Shown: positions 1 to 8,045, counted from the stretch's first letter. The stretch is 10,818 nt of DNA from Alphaproteobacteria bacterium (GCA_003451645.1 DMER01000111.1:845-11662), one strand, 5' to 3'. The notes: generated by a model from the letters alone, not told the origin. Program-made: numbers and translations.

Positions 1-440
1 CGGTCCCAGCGCGTCGCCCAGCCATCCCGCCCCTTGGAGGCGCGCCACACACCATGCTGGCGATACTCCTGAACCGGCACACCGGTGCGGCGCGCCCAAG
101 CCCGGACGCGCCGGTCCCGCGCATAGGTCCACAACAGGCCGGTTTCCTCATGCGCATGGATCTCCGAGATCGCATGGGTCCGGTGCAACCGTGCAAAGAC
201 CTCGACGGCGTCGCCGGTCTCGACCGTCAGCGCCGGCCCGCGCGCCCGCAATGCAGCGTCGAGCGATGTGAGCGACTCGATGAGAAAGGCGAAATGCCGA
301 CCCGCCATCTCCGGCTGCCGCCAGAGGTCCGGCTCAAAGATGTAAAGGGGCAGGACGGCGCGATCGCCCGCGCAGGCGGCGGTGAGGGCCGCATGATCCT
401 CGACCCGCAGGTCGCGCTTGAACCAGACGACCTGAACCAT
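1..440 (-). CDS. DNA photolyase/cryptochrome family protein, N-terminal part
   Basis: The 146 visible residues form the N-terminal alpha/beta antenna domain of the photolyase/cryptochrome family. The opening reads MVQVVWFKRDLRVEDHAAL, the family signature, followed by VLPLYIFEPDLW and by HEETGLLWTYARDRRVRAW near residues 98-116. Family members use a reduced FAD, and often an antenna pigment, to split UV-induced pyrimidine dimers with light; cryptochromes use the same fold for light sensing. The FAD-binding helical domain lies beyond the left edge, so repair enzyme and cryptochrome cannot be told apart. The ATG at 438-440 is chosen because the fold begins directly after it. The gene follows the alkyltransferase-like gene on the same strand after 6 bases, so it is probably translationally coupled to it. 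No good ribosome binding site is visible. The family call is firm; the subclass is unknown. Confidence 0.93.
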   Translation of the reverse strand, partial: MVQVVWFKRDLRVEDHAALTAACAGDRAVLPLYIFEPDLWRQPEMAGRHFAFLIESLTSLDAALRARGPALTVETGDAVEVFARLHRTHAISEIHAHEETGLLWTYARDRRVRAWARRTGVPVQEYRQHGVWRASKGRDGWATRWD

Positions 441-446
441 GGGGGC

Positions 447-812
447 TCAGGGCCCCGGCGCCGTCAAATCAGCGCGGCACAGATCGAGCATCACCTCGCC
501 ATAGTGGGAGACCGGCACTCCCTCGGCCGCCAGAAGGGAGACTTGCGAGTAACCATCGCGATCCGTCTGCGCTGGCCGGATCAGGCCATTGTCGGGCACC
601 ACGCGATGCCAGGGCGTGCAGGACGGGCGATAGACGGTCTTGGCGCTCGCAAGGCGCAAGACGCTCTCGGCGGGCATCCGGGCGGCGGCGGCAAGATCGC
701 CCACTGTGGTGACATGGCCCGGCCCGACACGGTCGAGCAGTTTCAGGACTGTGCGTGCCGCAAGGGTATGCGAGGGGAGTGGTTTGGTCAGGCGCGTGGC
801 TCCGGTGAACAT
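447..812 (-). CDS. Alkyltransferase-like protein (ATL), MGMT DNA-binding fold without active-site Cys
   Basis: This 121-residue protein matches the C-terminal DNA-binding domain of O6-alkylguanine-DNA alkyltransferase. A helix-turn-helix region (residues about 30-58, VGPGHVTTVGDLAAAARMPA) is followed by the active-site motif. In true transferases the motif is P-C-H-R-V; here it reads TPWHRVVPDN, so Trp replaces the methyl-accepting Cys. That is the hallmark of ATL proteins, which bind alkylated guanine without repairing it and flag it for nucleotide excision repair. The tail (LLAAEGVPV) also fits the family, and the length is close to its usual 100-120 residues. The first ATG is used. No convincing Shine-Dalgarno precedes it, so a leaderless message or another start is possible. 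Its stop codon lies 6 bases before the photolyase start, which makes the pair a likely DNA-repair operon. Confidence 0.9.
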   Translation of the reverse strand: MFTGATRLTKPLPSHTLAARTVLKLLDRVGPGHVTTVGDLAAAARMPAESVLRLASAKTVYRPSCTPWHRVVPDNGLIRPAQTDRDGYSQVSLLAAEGVPVSHYGEVMLDLCRADLTAPGP

Positions 813-1079
813 TGTTGATGTGGATATACGCCGTAACGAGACAACCGGATCGCAGAGCGGGGGAGAACCTGTTCGTTGCGTGCGTATGATGAGGTCCGTT
901 CGTAGCCAATGGCGCTAGGGGAGGACGCGCGGACGGCCGGAGCATTCGGGGTATGCCGTGCTGATAAACTCGGCAATTGCTCAGCACCATCATGCAATGG
1001 CTCTGCCAATGCGTGGATCGGTGAGGCGGTTCATGTCAGTCCGGACAAACTGAGAATGACGCGATCAGGGACGAATGTT
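813..1079. other. Intergenic region between the repair genes and the conflict locus
   Basis: The 267 bases between the 3' end of the WD40 gene and the 5' end of the ATL gene contain no supportable gene. They should hold the ATL promoter and the end of the large operon, since both neighbours are on the minus strand. I see two short inverted repeats: 7-bp arms GTGCTGA/TCAGCAC at 958-964 and 981-987, and 5-bp arms TCAGT/ACTGA at 1036-1040 and 1049-1053. The second lies about 27 bases past the WD40 stop codon. It has no following T-run on the minus strand, so it is a poor terminator. No clear -35/-10 pair or LexA site was found. Confidence 0.5.
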
Positions 1080-4000
1080 TCAGTCGAGCACCCAAATCTG
1101 AGCCTTTCCACCGTAGGAGGTCGTCACCAAGCGTTTGCCATCGGAGGAGAATTCCAGACCATACACCGCACTATCATGGTTCAAAGTTGCGACGGGTTCG
1201 TAAGTCCCTGTACGCCAAATCTTCACTGTCTTGTCGCGAGACGCCGTCCCGATATAGCGACCGTCTCCGGAAAAGCGGGCTGACAAAACCGCGTCAACAT
1301 GGGCGGAAAGGTGAGCTTTGACCTGGCCGGTCGACACATCCCAGACCTTTGCTGTGCTGTCGGTCGAGGCGCTGAGGATGGTTTTCCCGTCCGGGGAATA
1401 GTGAGCTTGGAGGACAGCCCCTCTGTGACCCTCGAGGGTAGTCTGCAGGGCGCCCGTTCCCGCATTCCAAATTCTTGCGGTCCCATCCCGGGAACCGGTC
1501 ACGAGGGAGAGACCATCTGGAGAGTAAGCCACGGTCAGGACGCTTTCGGTGTGCCCCTTAAGCCAAACCTTTGGATTGGCCGAGAATAAACTCCAGATCA
1601 CGCCCGTCCCATCTGAATGGACTGTCGTCAGCGAGCGTCCGTCAGGAGAAAACTCGGCATCACGTGCGGCACTCGGACCTATGGACCAAGTCGTTTGCGG
1701 TCCAGAGAGAGGCACCATCTCCCCGGTTACCGCGTTCAATAGAGCGAATGCCGTCCTACTATAAGTGTACGCTATAAGAGTGTCCTTTGTTGGAGAGAAT
1801 TCTGCAAATCGTGCAGCATCAATATCACCGAGGAATGAACTTAATAGATTTTCGTACTCAAAATAGCTCAATGAAAGTTTTTTGCGCAACTTGCCGGTAA
1901 CGGAGTCCCAAATGCCGACGGTGCCGTCCTCTGATGTTGTTGCGATCAATTGACCATCAGGGGAGAATTGGGCACTGGTCACGCGCCGCGAATGTCCTTT
2001 GAGGTCAGCTATCATGGCGCCAGTTTGCGTATCCCAAACTCGGGATGAATAGGCGGCCGATACAGTGACAAGCTTTCGACCGTCAGGTGATAGAAGTTTC
2101 TGCCCACGAGCGGCCGAACGTTGCTCCAAAGGTCCCCCCTGCTTGACAACCCGGATCAGATTGACGGCTACCGCTGGTCCAAGCCGGAGAAGCGGAGAAT
2201 TTTCCACATTCATCACCAATGAACCATTGGGGGATTCTCTCTTTGTGACTGCTCTCATTACCGTGCCGTCGTCGCCAATGGCCGTGATCGTTCCATCCCC
2301 GTTGAGCTTCAACTCCCGCGCCCGGCCGGGCAAGCGGATGTCGCTGTCCTCGACGAATTTAGGTTCGCCACTTGCCGGAAACTCGACGATCCGGACACGG
2401 CCATCGAGCGTCGCCACCGCCGCCCGCCTTTGCGGCAAGGCCAACAAGGCGGTCACGGGGCCGGAGTTCCGGATTTCCAGTCCTTTGTCGCCTTCGCCTG
2501 CGGTAACCAATTGATTGCCTGGATCTGTCTCCAAGACCTCAACGTCGAATTTTGAGCCATCGCTCGCTTGCCGGACAATTCTGCCAGCCGTGAACTGTCC
2601 GGGTATCGCTGGCCCAAACACCTTCCATCCATCTTGCGTAGAGCTTAGCACCATGAGGCCAGGTGCGCTGGTGATAAGACTGAGGTTGGGGCGAGGGGTG
2701 CCGCCGGTTTGCTCGTTTGAAGCGGACGAGATTGAGACTTGCATGATTGCCCCGTTTACAGGGGGCGTGAGCAATGGCTCCACATGCAAATTTCTCGTAT
2801 CGAGCAGTCTAACCCGTCCATCCCCGCCGCCCAAGGCAATCCACCGCCCATCCGCGCTCTCGGCCATCGCCGTCACGCCCCCAGGAATGTCGGGCAGGCG
2901 GATGCTGGAGCGCGCCACGATGACTGCCAGCCCGATCGCGGCAGCGGCCGGGATCACAGCGGCGATGGCGCGCAAGGGCAGAACCGCACCCGCCGGCAGC
3001 ACGCGGCGCGCCATGCGCTGCATCGCGGGCCACAGCGCCAAGGGACCGAGCAGCCCCACACCAAAGATGAGTGCGATCACGGGCAACCATGCGCCGGTCA
3101 GCAAGGCGCCGTCACTAGGTTTTGGAATGACCCAATAAGCCGTCGCCGCATAGAGGAGGGCGAGGGCCAGGGCCGCCGCCTCCGGCTTGCTGAGCCAGCG
3201 TGTCCAGCCCTCTGGCAGGATGCGGTTCAGCCAGGGAACCTTGAAATCGCCCGCTTGACCGCGCGCCAGAAAATCCAGCATCACCTCATCGCGCGCCACA
3301 TGATCGGCCATCATCCGGTCGCCGATTGCCTCAAGCCCGATGCGCAGATCGATCCCAGCCGCCGGCGCCGCTGCGGCGGGACCGCGCCGTTCCTCGAACA
3401 ATTTGTTCAAATGGGTTTGGACGCGAGCCGCAAATTCGGGCTCCATCTCCGCGATCAGCGCGACACGCAGCCAATTGGGCATGGTCCCTTCGCGCAGCCA
3501 GGGCAGGCGCGTGAGGGCCGCCACGCGATCCTCCCGGTAGAGCGGTGCGCGCGCCGGATCGCCGCCCGGCTCGGCCGCCAGACTGACGCCCAGATAGAGC
3601 GTCAAATCCCACTGCACCGCCGGATAAACGGCCAGCGCGCACAGCCAATCAAAAGTGGGGCCATCGAGATAGTTCCTCAGCTCACGGATGACCTCTTCGG
3701 CTGGGGTGTCGGAAGGCGGCGCGGCATAGAGCCATTTCTGCGGCGTGACGCGCAGGATCGCGGGGACAGGGCGTGCAAGGCCATCCCCGCCCATGTCCAG
3801 GCGGCGCCCCATCTCCTCATTCTCCAGGCCCAGATTGCGGCCCAAGGATTGCAGGCCCTCCGGCGTCGCGCGGCCGATGGCCATGTTGAGATGGTTGGCG
3901 ATGGCGAATTCGGTGCGCCCCCATTCGGCCAGCGGGCGAGGGGTCAGCATGGTCCGGCGGGTCCAGGTCTTGACCCATTCGGTTGCGGGCCGGGGGCGCT

Positions 4001-5609
4001 GCGTCAGCGGATCGAGAAGCCCGTCGCCAGCGCCCAGGATGATCAGCCTGTGCTCCGGATACCGGGCGGCGAGGTCCTGGATGGCCAGCGGCTTCTTGCC
4101 GTCCTCGGGCTGCAGATGCGAGGGATCGAGCCGGAAGTAGAAGACCTGCGGCGCCGGGAGATAATTGCGCAAACTGCGCAGAAGTTGGCGCAAGCCCTGC
4201 GCCTCCTGGTCCAGCGCATTGCGGCGCTCGATGAGCACGAGATAGTCCGGCGCGCGGCGTGCGGTCTCATAGACCGGGATCACCAACTCCCCGCCCTTGG
4301 CGATCGTCTCGCGAATGGTCGCGTGAACATCGACGCGCTGGGTCGCGGTGATGGTCCGCAGACGGAGTTTTCGGCCCAAGGCCTGAATGGCGCTGTTGGT
4401 TTCGATCGCCCGCATGGCCTCAGGCGCTTTGACGTGCTGATAGTTGGGCTGATAGCGCGGCGGGCGTTGCCGCAGGAACGCTTTGCGGATTGAGAGACGA
4501 TGCCGGAAGGCATAGAGCGCGGCCAGGAGCGGCAAGAGCGCACCGAGCCACGCGGCCCACCACGGCGCGCGCGGGGCGGGATCAGCCTCGGCCCAGGGAG
4601 GGTCTTTGGGATAGCGCCGGATGCGCGGGTCATCCGACATGGCAAAGGCGCGGGCGATTTGCGCGTCTGTTGGTGCCCCAACCCCGGCTGTCAATCGCGC
4701 ACGGGTCTGAGCGAATAGATCCGCGTCGCTGCCGGGCAGGGCGCCTGGAAACCATTGGGGCAATTGCTTCGCGATCCGGGCAGCCGGACCGCGCGGTTCG
4801 CCGGCGGTTCCTAATGCTGTGTTAGCGGCGCGCAGAAGATCACTATAGCTGCTTTCCCGCCCCGGCCGTTCGATCCGCTCCAGTGCCAGCGCAAGGCGGG
4901 CCCAGGTCGCGCCAGAGGGCGTTTGGATGCCGTAAAGGTCCAAGGGCCACGTCTTGGGCAAGGCGGAGAGCTCGTTCAAGCGCACCGCATAGCCGCGCGC
5001 ATCCCATGCAATGGGCGAGGCCTTGGCCAACTCTCGAGCGAGCTCGAGGATCGTCGGCGCGCCGTAATACTTGTCCGCTGCGGTGCGGATGCGGTCGAGG
5101 GATGGGTAATTTGTCTTGGCTTCGGATTGAGGGGTGGCCAGAGCTGCAGGCCCTGTTTGTCTGGACGCCGGTGCCGCGCCGCTCTCAGCGGGCGCCTCAG
5201 GTACAGGCGCGGCTGGCTGCTGTGTGTGCTGCGTCCACAACAGCGCCACGGTGATCACGATGACAACTGCACTAGCAACCAGCCAGGGCCACAGCGGCGG
5301 CTTCGCCAGCGGTGGCTGCGGTGGATCGACCTCGCCGCCGGGACCCTGCAAACCTGCAGGCCGCTGGACGTCATCGAAGGCGCGAAAATAGAGCGCCCGG
5401 TCGTCCGGACTGCGCGCCAGCAATGGCGCCAGCACCGGCCGCAAATCCGCAAAGCGCGTCAAGCCGCCGCGCTCGGCGAGTTCAAATACCAATGTCGTGG
5501 CGAGGATGCGCTCCCGCATCCCGATCTTCAGGCCCTTGACCGCGAGCAGGTCCAGCAAGTGGCCGAGGTGCCGGCCCCACGGCTCCTCTGCGGCCACAGG
5601 CGTGCTCAT
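1080..5609 (-). CDS. Multi-domain membrane protein: CoxE-like N-terminus, degenerate vWA-like domain, WD40 propeller
   Basis: No characterised 1509-residue relative is known to me. Residues 10-85 are helical and resemble the N-terminus of CoxE-type vWA proteins (ending SPDDRALYFRAFDD). Membrane segments are predicted near 107-126, 350-367, 808-828, 838-861 and 877-898. Residues about 400-600 look like a vWA fold (PDYLVLIERRN, HRLIILGAGDG), but the D-x-S-x-S metal site is reduced to Glu461. A helical module follows, with DWLCALAVYP at 654-663, DLTLYLG at 668-674 and LPWLREGTMPNWLR at 702-715. Residues about 905-1509 are WD40 repeats, clearest from 1165 on (SPDGRKLVTVS, GHTESVLTVAYSPDG). The start overlaps the MoxR stop as ATGA, with AAAGG 3 bases upstream of the ATG. 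MoxR AAA+ ATPases usually act with vWA proteins, so the two probably form a complex at the membrane. The 3' WD40 half is clearly more AT-rich than the 5' half. Domain calls are solid for WD40, moderate for vWA-like. Confidence 0.9.
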   Translation of the reverse strand: MSTPVAAEEPWGRHLGHLLDLLAVKGLKIGMRERILATTLVFELAERGGLTRFADLRPVLAPLLARSPDDRALYFRAFDDVQRPAGLQGPGGEVDPPQPPLAKPPLWPWLVASAVVIVITVALLWTQHTQQPAAPVPEAPAESGAAPASRQTGPAALATPQSEAKTNYPSLDRIRTAADKYYGAPTILELARELAKASPIAWDARGYAVRLNELSALPKTWPLDLYGIQTPSGATWARLALALERIERPGRESSYSDLLRAANTALGTAGEPRGPAARIAKQLPQWFPGALPGSDADLFAQTRARLTAGVGAPTDAQIARAFAMSDDPRIRRYPKDPPWAEADPAPRAPWWAAWLGALLPLLAALYAFRHRLSIRKAFLRQRPPRYQPNYQHVKAPEAMRAIETNSAIQALGRKLRLRTITATQRVDVHATIRETIAKGGELVIPVYETARRAPDYLVLIERRNALDQEAQGLRQLLRSLRNYLPAPQVFYFRLDPSHLQPEDGKKPLAIQDLAARYPEHRLIILGAGDGLLDPLTQRPRPATEWVKTWTRRTMLTPRPLAEWGRTEFAIANHLNMAIGRATPEGLQSLGRNLGLENEEMGRRLDMGGDGLARPVPAILRVTPQKWLYAAPPSDTPAEEVIRELRNYLDGPTFDWLCALAVYPAVQWDLTLYLGVSLAAEPGGDPARAPLYREDRVAALTRLPWLREGTMPNWLRVALIAEMEPEFAARVQTHLNKLFEERRGPAAAAPAAGIDLRIGLEAIGDRMMADHVARDEVMLDFLARGQAGDFKVPWLNRILPEGWTRWLSKPEAAALALALLYAATAYWVIPKPSDGALLTGAWLPVIALIFGVGLLGPLALWPAMQRMARRVLPAGAVLPLRAIAAVIPAAAAIGLAVIVARSSIRLPDIPGGVTAMAESADGRWIALGGGDGRVRLLDTRNLHVEPLLTPPVNGAIMQVSISSASNEQTGGTPRPNLSLITSAPGLMVLSSTQDGWKVFGPAIPGQFTAGRIVRQASDGSKFDVEVLETDPGNQLVTAGEGDKGLEIRNSGPVTALLALPQRRAAVATLDGRVRIVEFPASGEPKFVEDSDIRLPGRARELKLNGDGTITAIGDDGTVMRAVTKRESPNGSLVMNVENSPLLRLGPAVAVNLIRVVKQGGPLEQRSAARGQKLLSPDGRKLVTVSAAYSSRVWDTQTGAMIADLKGHSRRVTSAQFSPDGQLIATTSEDGTVGIWDSVTGKLRKKLSLSYFEYENLLSSFLGDIDAARFAEFSPTKDTLIAYTYSRTAFALLNAVTGEMVPLSGPQTTWSIGPSAARDAEFSPDGRSLTTVHSDGTGVIWSLFSANPKVWLKGHTESVLTVAYSPDGLSLVTGSRDGTARIWNAGTGALQTTLEGHRGAVLQAHYSPDGKTILSASTDSTAKVWDVSTGQVKAHLSAHVDAVLSARFSGDGRYIGTASRDKTVKIWRTGTYEPVATLNHDSAVYGLEFSSDGKRLVTTSYGGKAQIWVLD
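1083..2897 (-). repeat. WD40 repeat array (beta-propeller coding region)
   Basis: The last 605 codons of the large membrane protein encode about ten WD-type blades. Each canonical one has a GH near its start, a SPDG turn and a closing DGT-x-x-IW. The best preserved start near residues 1204, 1350, 1392, 1434 and 1476; those between 905 and 1160 are degenerate. Codon use differs between blades, so they are not recent tandem copies. The array probably forms one or two propellers and is the likely ligand- or partner-sensing part. Confidence 0.85.
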
Positions 5610-6637
5610 TTGCCTTTCAGAGTGTTGGTGGCAAAGGTCAGGATGGCCTTTTGGTCGTCGCTGGTCTTGCCCAAAGTGGTGATGGTTTCCAGAACAAGCG
5701 GCGCCAACGCCTGCAGATCGTCACCGGGTTTGGCGTCGCGGATCATCAAAATCTGCAGCCAGTTGATGAACTCGGCCGTGCTGGGCATCCGGTCGAATTG
5801 GATACCGCTCGCCGTTTGCGATCTGAGATCATAGAAAAACCGGACCGCGCTCGCCAGCAGCGTTGAGCCTTCGGCCAGCCCCGCCACACGCATGGCCACG
5901 ATCCGCTCCATATCGGCCTGTGCAGGAAAGTCGATGTGGTAATAAATGCACCGGCGCAGGAACGGCTCGGGCAAGTTCTTTTCCGAATTCGACGTGACGA
6001 TAATAATGGGCCGCAGCTTCGGCGGGATTTCGATCCTGCCGCTGTCCGCGCCCGGCGTGCCGATGTTGCGCAGCTCTGGCACCCGAAAGTAGAGCCGCTC
6101 GATCTCGTTCAGCAGATCATTGGGAAAGTCGCGCGGCGCCTTGTCGACCTCGTCGATCAACACGACGGAGCGCCGCGGCCCGTTGTGCTTGAAGGCGGGC
6201 GCGTCCCCGCCCGGCAGAAAGGCGCGGATGCCCGGATGATCCGCTGCAAAGGCCTCCAAAATGGCGCGGCCCAGCGGCCCATATTCGATGAAGTGCCTGG
6301 GGTCGTACGCCTCGCGCACCTTAAAGGCGGTAAGCGCGTCAAACGTATAGAACAGATCGCGCGCCGCGCTAGTCGATTTGGTCTCGAACTTCAGGACCGG
6401 CTCGGCTTGCAGTTCATGCGCGAGCGCAAAGGCGAGCTGCGTTTTGCCGCAACCGGGCTCTCCCGTCACCAGCAAGGGCATGCCGAGCGTCAGCGCCACA
6501 TTGACCGCATGGCTCAGGCCCTCCGGCACAACATAATTGGCCGCATCGTCCATCTGCGCGCGGTCGAGCGTCGCGATCTCCCGCGCAGGCGTGGAGGGCC
6601 GGTCCGACAATCCTTTGGTGAAATAGGGATAGGTCAT
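5606..6637 (-). CDS. MoxR-type AAA+ ATPase
   Basis: This 343-residue protein is a complete, apparently active AAA+ ATPase of the MoxR group. It has Walker A GEPGCGKT at 59-66, Walker B VVLIDEVDKA at 158-167, sensor 1 TSN at 215-217 and an arginine-finger region FLRRC at 226-230. The sensor-2 area includes PSTAEFINWL at 285-294. MoxR ATPases act as chaperone-like remodelers, typically on a vWA-domain partner encoded next to them. Here that partner is probably the downstream vWA-like/WD40 protein, whose start overlaps this stop as ATGA. The start likewise overlaps the stop of the upstream TIR gene as ATGA, so all three genes are one translationally coupled operon. No membrane segment or signal peptide is seen. 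It is probably the ATP-driven switch between sensor and TIR effector; that role is inferred, the family is not in doubt. Confidence 0.95.
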   Translation of the reverse strand: MTYPYFTKGLSDRPSTPAREIATLDRAQMDDAANYVVPEGLSHAVNVALTLGMPLLVTGEPGCGKTQLAFALAHELQAEPVLKFETKSTSAARDLFYTFDALTAFKVREAYDPRHFIEYGPLGRAILEAFAADHPGIRAFLPGGDAPAFKHNGPRRSVVLIDEVDKAPRDFPNDLLNEIERLYFRVPELRNIGTPGADSGRIEIPPKLRPIIIVTSNSEKNLPEPFLRRCIYYHIDFPAQADMERIVAMRVAGLAEGSTLLASAVRFFYDLRSQTASGIQFDRMPSTAEFINWLQILMIRDAKPGDDLQALAPLVLETITTLGKTSDDQKAILTFATNTLKGK

Positions 6638-8007
6638 GACTGGGCTGCTGTGAGGCCGTTCGCTTGCGTCAGAACGCCCGCCATTTCGGCCGCAAAGAGC
6701 TTCATGGATACTCCCATCTTCCGCTCATTGGCCGCAAACATTTCCTTGAGCGCTGCGTCTGCCCGCTTGGACAAAGGCGCGCCCAATTTTGGCTTGTGCT
6801 CGATTAACCAGTCCCACCCATGATTGGGCAGGATTGGATGCAGAATGGGTGTTATCCTCACCGGCTCCTGCGTTGCACTAGGGGCATTTCGTGCGCTTAG
6901 CCATGGGAAGAATCCTGGCTTCTGAACCGACAACCTCTTGATTTCCCGGAAAACGTCGCGGCATTTCAACCTTGTTTCTGGGATGACAATGTCTGGGCAA
7001 TCTTGCCAACCAGGATCGGCGGCCGGCATTTGGATGCATAGGACTGGTACCGCCCTTAACTCGTGCGTACCGCTTTTGGCAAGCTCCACCCAAAAGCTGG
7101 ACCATGCGCGAATGCGGTTGACATTCTGCGGACACCAACCAGTCATCCCAAAGCAGGTGAAGAGGGCCACTGGTGCTTTAAAGGACGCCAGCTTTTCGCG
7201 AATACTGTCGATGGTCCCTATGTCGAACGCATCAATCTTTTCTCCAACGGACTCCTGAAAGGTTTCCTTGAATTTGCTTACCGGAGTTGTGCCAGGCCAG
7301 TTCGGCCGAAAGACCTCCCATCTTGTCTTCCCAGCATGTTTCGGAATAGTGTAGTTTTCCAAGCGTTCCAAAAATTCATTCAGGCACTCATTTTCAGGTC
7401 CCATTATCATAATCGGCTTAACGCCGGGTTTGTCTCGAACGGTCTGCAGCGCTCTGATAACGGGATTTTCCTGCTCGTCGCGATTGACGAGATAGGGAAT
7501 GAAGGGGTCGATGGAATTCGGCTGCTCAGTCCGATCTCTTGCTTGAGTCTCGGTTTGGCGCTTGATGATGTCTCGGACGTCGTCAATGAAGCACGCTAGG
7601 TTTGTGGCGTATGTGGCCGCCTGGTCCGACCGCAAATCCTCTGCATGATTGCGTTGGTAGAGTGGCAGCAGATTGAGGTCGATGTCATCGATCCGGCAGG
7701 GCGCAATCTTTCCTTGATATGCCGCGATGGCCGCTTCGGAATGCCAGACACCGCGGTTGGCCTCGAGCGCATGCTGTGACCAGCACACGACGACCGCCGC
7801 CGCTTGCTGAAGGCCCAGATGGATATTCTTCTCCCAGTCTTCGCCAGCGCGCAGACGATAAAACTGCGCGTCGATCTCCTTTTTTGAATAGCCCATGTGT
7901 TGGGGCTTATCGAGCCAAACCTTCATGCCCGCCTTGATCAGCGCATCGACGATGGGTTTGATCTTTGCCTTGTCGGCATTGGCGTGGCTAACAAAGACAA
8001 AGGACAT
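6634..8007 (-). CDS. TIR domain protein fused to a degenerate STAND-like (iSTAND-type) domain
   Basis: Residues 1-145 are a TIR domain: MSFVFVSHANADK starts strand A, WLDKPQHMGYS is the loop after strand B, and Glu91 in GVWHSEAA sits where NADase TIR domains carry the catalytic Glu. Residues about 165-395 resemble the inactive-STAND family: entry motif PYLVNRDEQE at 171-180, then PIMIMGPENECLNEFLERL at 198-216 in the P-loop position but without GK[ST], and PVALFTCFG at 279-287 in the Walker B position without acidic residues. The C-terminus (400-457) is helical. A 472-residue reading from a TTG at 8052 is possible, but the ATG at 8005-8007 begins exactly at the TIR fold, and the TTG falls inside an inverted repeat. 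First gene of the operon; its stop overlaps the MoxR start. Likely output enzyme or adaptor of the system. TIR is certain, the iSTAND assignment rests on remembered motifs. Confidence 0.9.
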   Translation of the reverse strand: MSFVFVSHANADKAKIKPIVDALIKAGMKVWLDKPQHMGYSKKEIDAQFYRLRAGEDWEKNIHLGLQQAAAVVVCWSQHALEANRGVWHSEAAIAAYQGKIAPCRIDDIDLNLLPLYQRNHAEDLRSDQAATYATNLACFIDDVRDIIKRQTETQARDRTEQPNSIDPFIPYLVNRDEQENPVIRALQTVRDKPGVKPIMIMGPENECLNEFLERLENYTIPKHAGKTRWEVFRPNWPGTTPVSKFKETFQESVGEKIDAFDIGTIDSIREKLASFKAPVALFTCFGMTGWCPQNVNRIRAWSSFWVELAKSGTHELRAVPVLCIQMPAADPGWQDCPDIVIPETRLKCRDVFREIKRLSVQKPGFFPWLSARNAPSATQEPVRITPILHPILPNHGWDWLIEHKPKLGAPLSKRADAALKEMFAANERKMGVSMKLFAAEMAGVLTQANGLTAAQS

Positions 8008-8045
8008 GCGGAAGGCCTGGGCAATGGCGGGATGCAAGCGACCAT

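Noticed and set aside
54..818. 254-codon open frame on the plus strand
   Set aside because: It is antisense to photolyase and ATL, both recognised by family motifs.
865..901. GAAC/GTTC pieces that might be a LexA box before the ATL gene
   Set aside because: The spacings do not fit GTTC-N7-GTTC or GAAC-N4-GTTC.
788..1283. Short open frames on both strands across the intergenic gap
   Set aside because: They overlap the ends of real genes, have no ribosome binding site and no recognisable sequence.
1083..2897. WD40 region as DNA tandem repeats
   Set aside because: The similarity is at protein level only; codons differ among blades, so there is no recent nucleotide duplication.
2739..4493. 584-codon open frame on the plus strand
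   Set aside because: It lies wholly antisense to the vWA-like/WD40 gene in its GC-rich part. The product is Arg/Gln/Gly-rich without recognisable motifs, while the minus-strand frame has domains and membrane segments.
5936..6823. 295-codon open frame on the plus strand
   Set aside because: It is antisense to the MoxR gene, whose Walker motifs are intact; composition-driven shadow.
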